Assembly (NCBI GenBank): GCA_016179685.1 | Contig: JACPCR010000054.1 | Coordinates: 62,001 to 126,000 of the forward strand | Source: Planctomycetota bacterium | GTDB lineage: Bacteria; Planctomycetota; PUPC01; JACPCR01 | DNA length: 64,000 nt | Direction of reading: 5' to 3' | Shown here: positions 60,416 through 64,000 of the stretch, piece after piece | Numbering within the stretch: the first letter of the stretch is position 1 | How the letters are laid out: each line of letters begins with the position of its first letter | Translations under genes and position numbers: made by a program | The notes under the pieces: model-generated | The model's input: only the letters and a program-made list of their open reading frames with translations | The model's database searches: none | Told to the model about the DNA's origin: nothing

Positions 60416-63220
60416 TTGGAACGGTCCATCGTCATTCAGGGCGCGGCGCAGCATAATCTCCAGCATCTGGACATCACGCTGCCCCGTGACCGGCTCATCG
60501 TCATCACGGGCCTGAGCGGATCAGGCAAGTCGTCGCTGGCGTTTGACACGATCTACGCCGAGGGCCAGCGGCGGTACGTCGAGAGCCTGTCCGCCTACGC
60601 CCGGCAGTTCCTCGAACAGCTCCAGAAGCCGGAGGTGGAGCGCATCGAGGGGCTGCCGCCGACGATCGCCATCGAGCAGCGCCAGGCGGCGTCCAGCCCG
60701 CGCTCCATCGTGGCGACGACCACGGAGATTTACGACTACCTGCGGCTTCTCTACGCGCGGGCCGGCGAGCCTCACTGCCACCTCTGCGGCCGGCCGATTA
60801 CCCGCCAGTCCGCCGAGGAGATGGTCGAGTTCATCCTGAGGAAGCCGGAGGGCGTGCGCCTGGTTCTCCTCGCACCCCTGGTGCGAGGCCGGAAGGGTGA
60901 ACATCGGGAGGCCATCGAGCACGCCCGGCGTGAAGGCTTCGTACGCTTCCGCATCGACGGCGTCCTCGTGGAAGCCGAGGCCCTGCCGGACCTGGACAAG
61001 AAGCGCTCCCACCGCATCGAGGTCGTGGTGGACCGCCTCGTCGTTCGGCCGGGCCTGCGCAGCCGCCTCCAGGATTCCCTGGAGACGGCGCTCCGAGTGG
61101 GCGGAGGCCTGGTCACCGTCAGCGCGGAGGAAGGAGGCGCCTGGGGCGAGCGCGTCTTCAGTGAGCACTATGCCTGCCCCGACTGCGGCGTCAGCCTCGA
61201 GGAGCTGGCCCCCCGAACCTTTTCCTTCAACAGCCCCTACGGGGCCTGCCCCGGCTGCGCCGGGCTCGGTCTGCGGCTGGAGTTCGATCTCGATCTGATC
61301 GTGCCGGACCCGAAAAAGACGCTCGCCGAGGGAGCGTTCGAGGTTCTCATGAACCCTGGGATCGGAGCGGGCCAGAAGTATCACCGGCAGATGCTGCGCT
61401 ACGCGAAGTCGGAAGGCATCGACGTGCATCTTCCGTTCGCCTCGCTCGACGAGCGGGCGCGGGGCCGGCTTCTCCGCCAGCCGGCCGCGGGACGTCGGGG
61501 CCGCTGGCGCGGCTTCGAGGGCGTCCTCCACAGCCTCGAACGGCGCTTCCAGGAGACCGACAGCGAGCCGCTCAAGGAGCGGTTGATGGCCTACATGAGC
61601 GAGATGCCGTGCCCGGAGTGCCGGGGTGCTCGGCTTCGTGCCGAGGCGCTCGCCGTCACCTTCGGCGGCCGCGGCATCCATGAGGTCCTCAAGCTGACCG
61701 TCTCCGAAGCGGCCTCGTTCTTCACGGCCGAAGCGGCCGGCGCCCACGATGCCCGCATCTCCGGCCCCATCCTCAAGGACGTCCGCGCCCGCCTCGCCTT
61801 CCTCCAGGACGTCGGGCTGGGCTACCTGACGCTGGACCGTCCGAGCCGCACGCTTTCCGGCGGAGAGTGGCAGCGGATTCGACTGGCCACCCAGGCGGGC
61901 TCGAGCCTCGTCGGCGTCTGCTACGTGCTGGATGAGCCGACGATCGGGCTGCACCCGCGGGACGGCGAACGGCTGATCCGGACGCTGCTGAAGCTGCGTG
62001 ACCTAGGCAACACGGTGATCGTGGTTGAGCACGACGAACAGGTGATCCGTGCGGCGGACCACCTGCTGGACCTCGGACCCGGTGCGGGCACGAGCGGAGG
62101 CCGCGTGGTGGCCCAGGGCTCGCTGCCGGACCTCGTGGCCTGCCCGGAGTCGCTTACCGGCCAGTATCTTTCGGAGGCGAGGCGCATCCCGATGCCGGCG
62201 CGACGCCGTCCCCTTTCGTTGGCGCGGGCGGTCCGGATCGTCGGCGCCCGGGCGAACAACCTCAAGTCCGTCACCGTCGATTTTCCCCTCGGCGGCCTCG
62301 TCTGCGTCACCGGCGTCTCCGGCTCCGGCAAGAGCACGCTGGTGCACCAGACGCTGTTGCCTGCACTCCGCCGCCTCCTGCACGGCTCGAAGGCCCGGCC
62401 GGGCGACCACGACCAGGTCCTCGGCGCGGAAGCGATCGACAAGGTGATCGAGATCGACCAATCGCCCATCGGGCGCACGCCGCGTTCCAATCCTGCCACC
62501 TACACGGGGCTTTTCGACGATATCCGCCGCCTCTTTGCGCGGCTCAAGGAGTCCAGGGTCCGCGGCTACGCGCCCGGCCGCTTCAGTTTCAACGTCAAGG
62601 GAGGCCGCTGCGAGGCCTGCGAGGGCCAGGGCGCACGGCGCATCGAGATGCACTTCCTGCCGGACCTCTTCGTGCCCTGCGAGGTGTGCCGCGGCCAGCG
62701 CTTCAACCGCGAGACCCTCGAGGTCCGCTTCCATGGCCGACAGATCGCCGAGGTGCTCGAGACCACGGTGGACGAGGCCCTCGAGCTCTTCCGCAACGTC
62801 CCGCCCGCCCGCCGCATCCTCGAGACCCTTCGCGACGTCGGACTCGGTTACGTCGCCCTGGGACAGTCCAGCACCACCCTGAGCGGAGGCGAGGCCCAGC
62901 GCATCAAGCTCGCCGCCGAGCTGGCCAAGTCCTCGACCGAAAGGACCCTCTACGTCCTCGATGAGCCCACCACGGGCCTCCACTTCGAAGATATCCGGAA
63001 GCTCCTGGAGGTGCTCAACCGTTTGGCGGACCGAGGGAGCACTCTGATCGTGGTCGAGCATAACCTGGAGGTGATCCAGTGCGCGGACTGGATCATCGAC
63101 CTGGGCCCCGAGGGCGGTGGCGGTGGCGGCCGCGTCGTGGCCTCCGGCACGCCGGAGTCCCTGGCGCAGGTCGAAGTCAGCGCCACCGGCCGGTTCTTGC
63201 GCCAGCGCCTTGGGAAGTGA
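60416..63220 (+). CDS. uvrA: Excinuclease ABC subunit A
   Basis: 934 residues, normal length for UvrA. First ABC: Walker A GLSGSGKSSLAF, FDTIYAEGQRRYVESLSAYA. Zinc module CPDCG...CPGCAG. Signature LSGGEWQRIRLATQ (Trp where Ala or Ser is usual) and VLDEPTIGLHPRD. Second ABC: GVSGSGKSTLVH, zinc module CEACEG...CEVCRG, signature LSGGEAQRIKLAAEL and VLDEPTTGLHFEDI. It recognises bulky DNA lesions with UvrB in nucleotide excision repair. The start codon appears to be TTG at 60416 after GGGTGAGG; the next ATG is far into the protein. Stand-alone. Confidence 0.96.
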   Translation: MERSIVIQGAAQHNLQHLDITLPRDRLIVITGLSGSGKSSLAFDTIYAEGQRRYVESLSAYARQFLEQLQKPEVERIEGLPPTIAIEQRQAASSPRSIVATTTEIYDYLRLLYARAGEPHCHLCGRPITRQSAEEMVEFILRKPEGVRLVLLAPLVRGRKGEHREAIEHARREGFVRFRIDGVLVEAEALPDLDKKRSHRIEVVVDRLVVRPGLRSRLQDSLETALRVGGGLVTVSAEEGGAWGERVFSEHYACPDCGVSLEELAPRTFSFNSPYGACPGCAGLGLRLEFDLDLIVPDPKKTLAEGAFEVLMNPGIGAGQKYHRQMLRYAKSEGIDVHLPFASLDERARGRLLRQPAAGRRGRWRGFEGVLHSLERRFQETDSEPLKERLMAYMSEMPCPECRGARLRAEALAVTFGGRGIHEVLKLTVSEAASFFTAEAAGAHDARISGPILKDVRARLAFLQDVGLGYLTLDRPSRTLSGGEWQRIRLATQAGSSLVGVCYVLDEPTIGLHPRDGERLIRTLLKLRDLGNTVIVVEHDEQVIRAADHLLDLGPGAGTSGGRVVAQGSLPDLVACPESLTGQYLSEARRIPMPARRRPLSLARAVRIVGARANNLKSVTVDFPLGGLVCVTGVSGSGKSTLVHQTLLPALRRLLHGSKARPGDHDQVLGAEAIDKVIEIDQSPIGRTPRSNPATYTGLFDDIRRLFARLKESRVRGYAPGRFSFNVKGGRCEACEGQGARRIEMHFLPDLFVPCEVCRGQRFNRETLEVRFHGRQIAEVLETTVDEALELFRNVPPARRILETLRDVGLGYVALGQSSTTLSGGEAQRIKLAAELAKSSTERTLYVLDEPTTGLHFEDIRKLLEVLNRLADRGSTLIVVEHNLEVIQCADWIIDLGPEGGGGGGRVVASGTPESLAQVEVSATGRFLRQRLGK

Positions 63221-63823
63221 AGAGTTACGTATGGCCATGACGCCTGGGGAATCGGTGGGTGGTCGTGGTTGGTGTAGCGCGGTCGCTGTGCGACCGCAGA
63301 GTTGAAGTTCCCCCGCCTCAGCGGACGCCCATCGCCCGGCATCGGGAGGGCCCACCCCGCCGCACGGCGGTGAGCCCATTTCGCACAACCCCCGAGTGAG
63401 AAGGCGAGATGGCCGCAGATGCCGCCTCCCGGAGGGATCCTGTGGAAGCATCTTGCTGGCAGGCTCTGGCGCGGTTGGTGGTTGGAAGTAGGTGGTTCGT
63501 GGTTGACTGATGACTCTTGATTGATGACTGCTCACAGCCCACCCATTCTGGATTCTGAAGTCCCTGGTCCGCTGGTCCCCTGGCTGCCTTGTCCATGGTC
63601 CATGGTCCATCGTCCATGGTCCATGGTCCCTCTGTGCTCAGGGCTGAAGGCTGCGGACCGCGCACCCATGGTGGGTTGGTGGTTCGTGGTTGACTGATGA
63701 CTTTTGACTGATGTCTGTTCACTGCTAACCTATTCTGGATTCTGAAGTCCCTTGTCCGCTGGTCCCCTTGCCCATGGTCTGTCGTCCATGGTTCATGGTC
63801 CCATTGTGTTCAGGTAATCCTCC
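63221..63823. repeat. Intergenic region with two long imperfect direct repeats
   Basis: About 600 bases, no gene. Copy A (63491-63642) and copy B (63678-63814) share GGTGGTTCGTGGTTGACTGA, TTCTGGATTCTGAAGTCCC and GTCCGCTGGTCCCCT blocks in the same order. Copy A also contains a short tandem of GTCCATGG words (63595-63628) of which copy B keeps one or two. The low-complexity composition is unlike the rest of the window. Confidence 0.65.
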
Positions 63824-64000
63824 ATGGCCGGAAAAGTCTTCTCTCTCACGCCTGTTCAGGTGCCCCGTGTCGAGACCGCCTATCGCCGCATCGTTACGCC
63901 TCTCCCCGTGCCCGAATCCCTCCCTGTCCTCGAAAGGCTTCGAGAGGTCGAGTCCCGGTCGATGCAGGGCCAGCCGCCGCTCGTGTGGCACAAGGCCCAG
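63824..64000 (+). CDS. Class III (aspartate/GABA-type) aminotransferase, N-terminal 59 residues (cut by window edge)
   Basis: Open from ATG 63824 to the edge. The start MAGKVFSLTPVQVPRVETAY and YRRIVTPLPVPESLPVLERL, followed by MQGQPPLVWHKAQ, match the opening of class III PLP aminotransferases annotated as aspartate aminotransferase family or 4-aminobutyrate aminotransferase-like. The PLP-binding region is outside the window, so specificity cannot be judged. It begins 10 bases after repeat copy B; AGG at 63812-63814 is the only ribosome-binding-like element. Confidence 0.7.
   Translation, partial: MAGKVFSLTPVQVPRVETAYRRIVTPLPVPESLPVLERLREVESRSMQGQPPLVWHKAQ

Overview
The window is GC-rich bacterial chromosome, probably from an uncultured Planctomycetota or related PVC-type lineage. 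This is inferred from content, not from a marker gene. Pointers are a zinc-ribbon Ser/Thr kinase followed by a 975-residue HEAT-repeat protein, three FG-GAP/ASPIC (CRTAC1-type) exported proteins, two Uma2 endonuclease-fold proteins, a ~3000-residue TPR/PA14/discoidin exported protein, an HpnD-type squalene-pathway synthase, and several URO-D-like, PhyH, Gfo/Idh and TIM-barrel catabolic genes. No rRNA, tRNA or CRISPR array was seen.

Layout. 0-9.6 kb: HtrA protease (partial), mgtE, two 2-oxoglutarate-dioxygenase-type genes around a uronate-dehydrogenase-like epimerase, then three URO-D-like methyltransferase genes. 9.75-25.5 kb: an accessory island on the minus strand. 25.8-33.3 kb: threonine aldolase, lactonase, Gfo/Idh oxidoreductase, sugar isomerase, HpnD, hydroxyacid dehydrogenase. 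33.3-49.1 kb: kinase-HEAT pair, Uma2 genes, a membrane glycosyltransferase-like protein, ASPIC genes and a dead MntA/HepT pair. 49.1-58.1 kb: the giant exported protein. 58.7-64 kb: a C45-type peptidase, uvrA and the start of a class III aminotransferase.

The island is a defence-type operon read right to left: XRE regulator, SNF2-like helicase with a C-terminal DUF3883 domain, AlbA_2/HATPase protein, HEPN-domain protein, DUF1156 adenine methylase, GxxExxY nuclease-fold protein, DUF499 ATPase. Most neighbours are joined by ATGA stop/start overlaps and a promoter/operator lies in front of the XRE gene. It is decaying. The helicase has two frameshifts, the HEPN gene has one, and the AlbA_2 gene is split by an IS110 element. 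The methylase and DUF499 ATPase remain open. One edge carries a recombinase-associated remnant and the other carries truncated genes.

The IS110 copy is the most informative object. Its exact ends (CT core), a promoter that would form only in the circular intermediate (TTGACA-17 bp-TATAGT), and a ~178-nt bridge RNA whose four guide segments match both the element ends and its actual target can all be read from the sequence. Removing the element restores the AlbA_2 reading frame exactly. Its target is a palindromic repeat that itself sits in frame in the gene.

Other points of interest are an in-frame UGA followed by a bacterial-SECIS-like hairpin in an ASPIC/UnbV gene, a GxxExxY gene bracketed by 28-bp inverted repeats, in-frame palindromic repeats in island genes, and a family of gene-end hairpins with a shared core but copy-specific outer arms.
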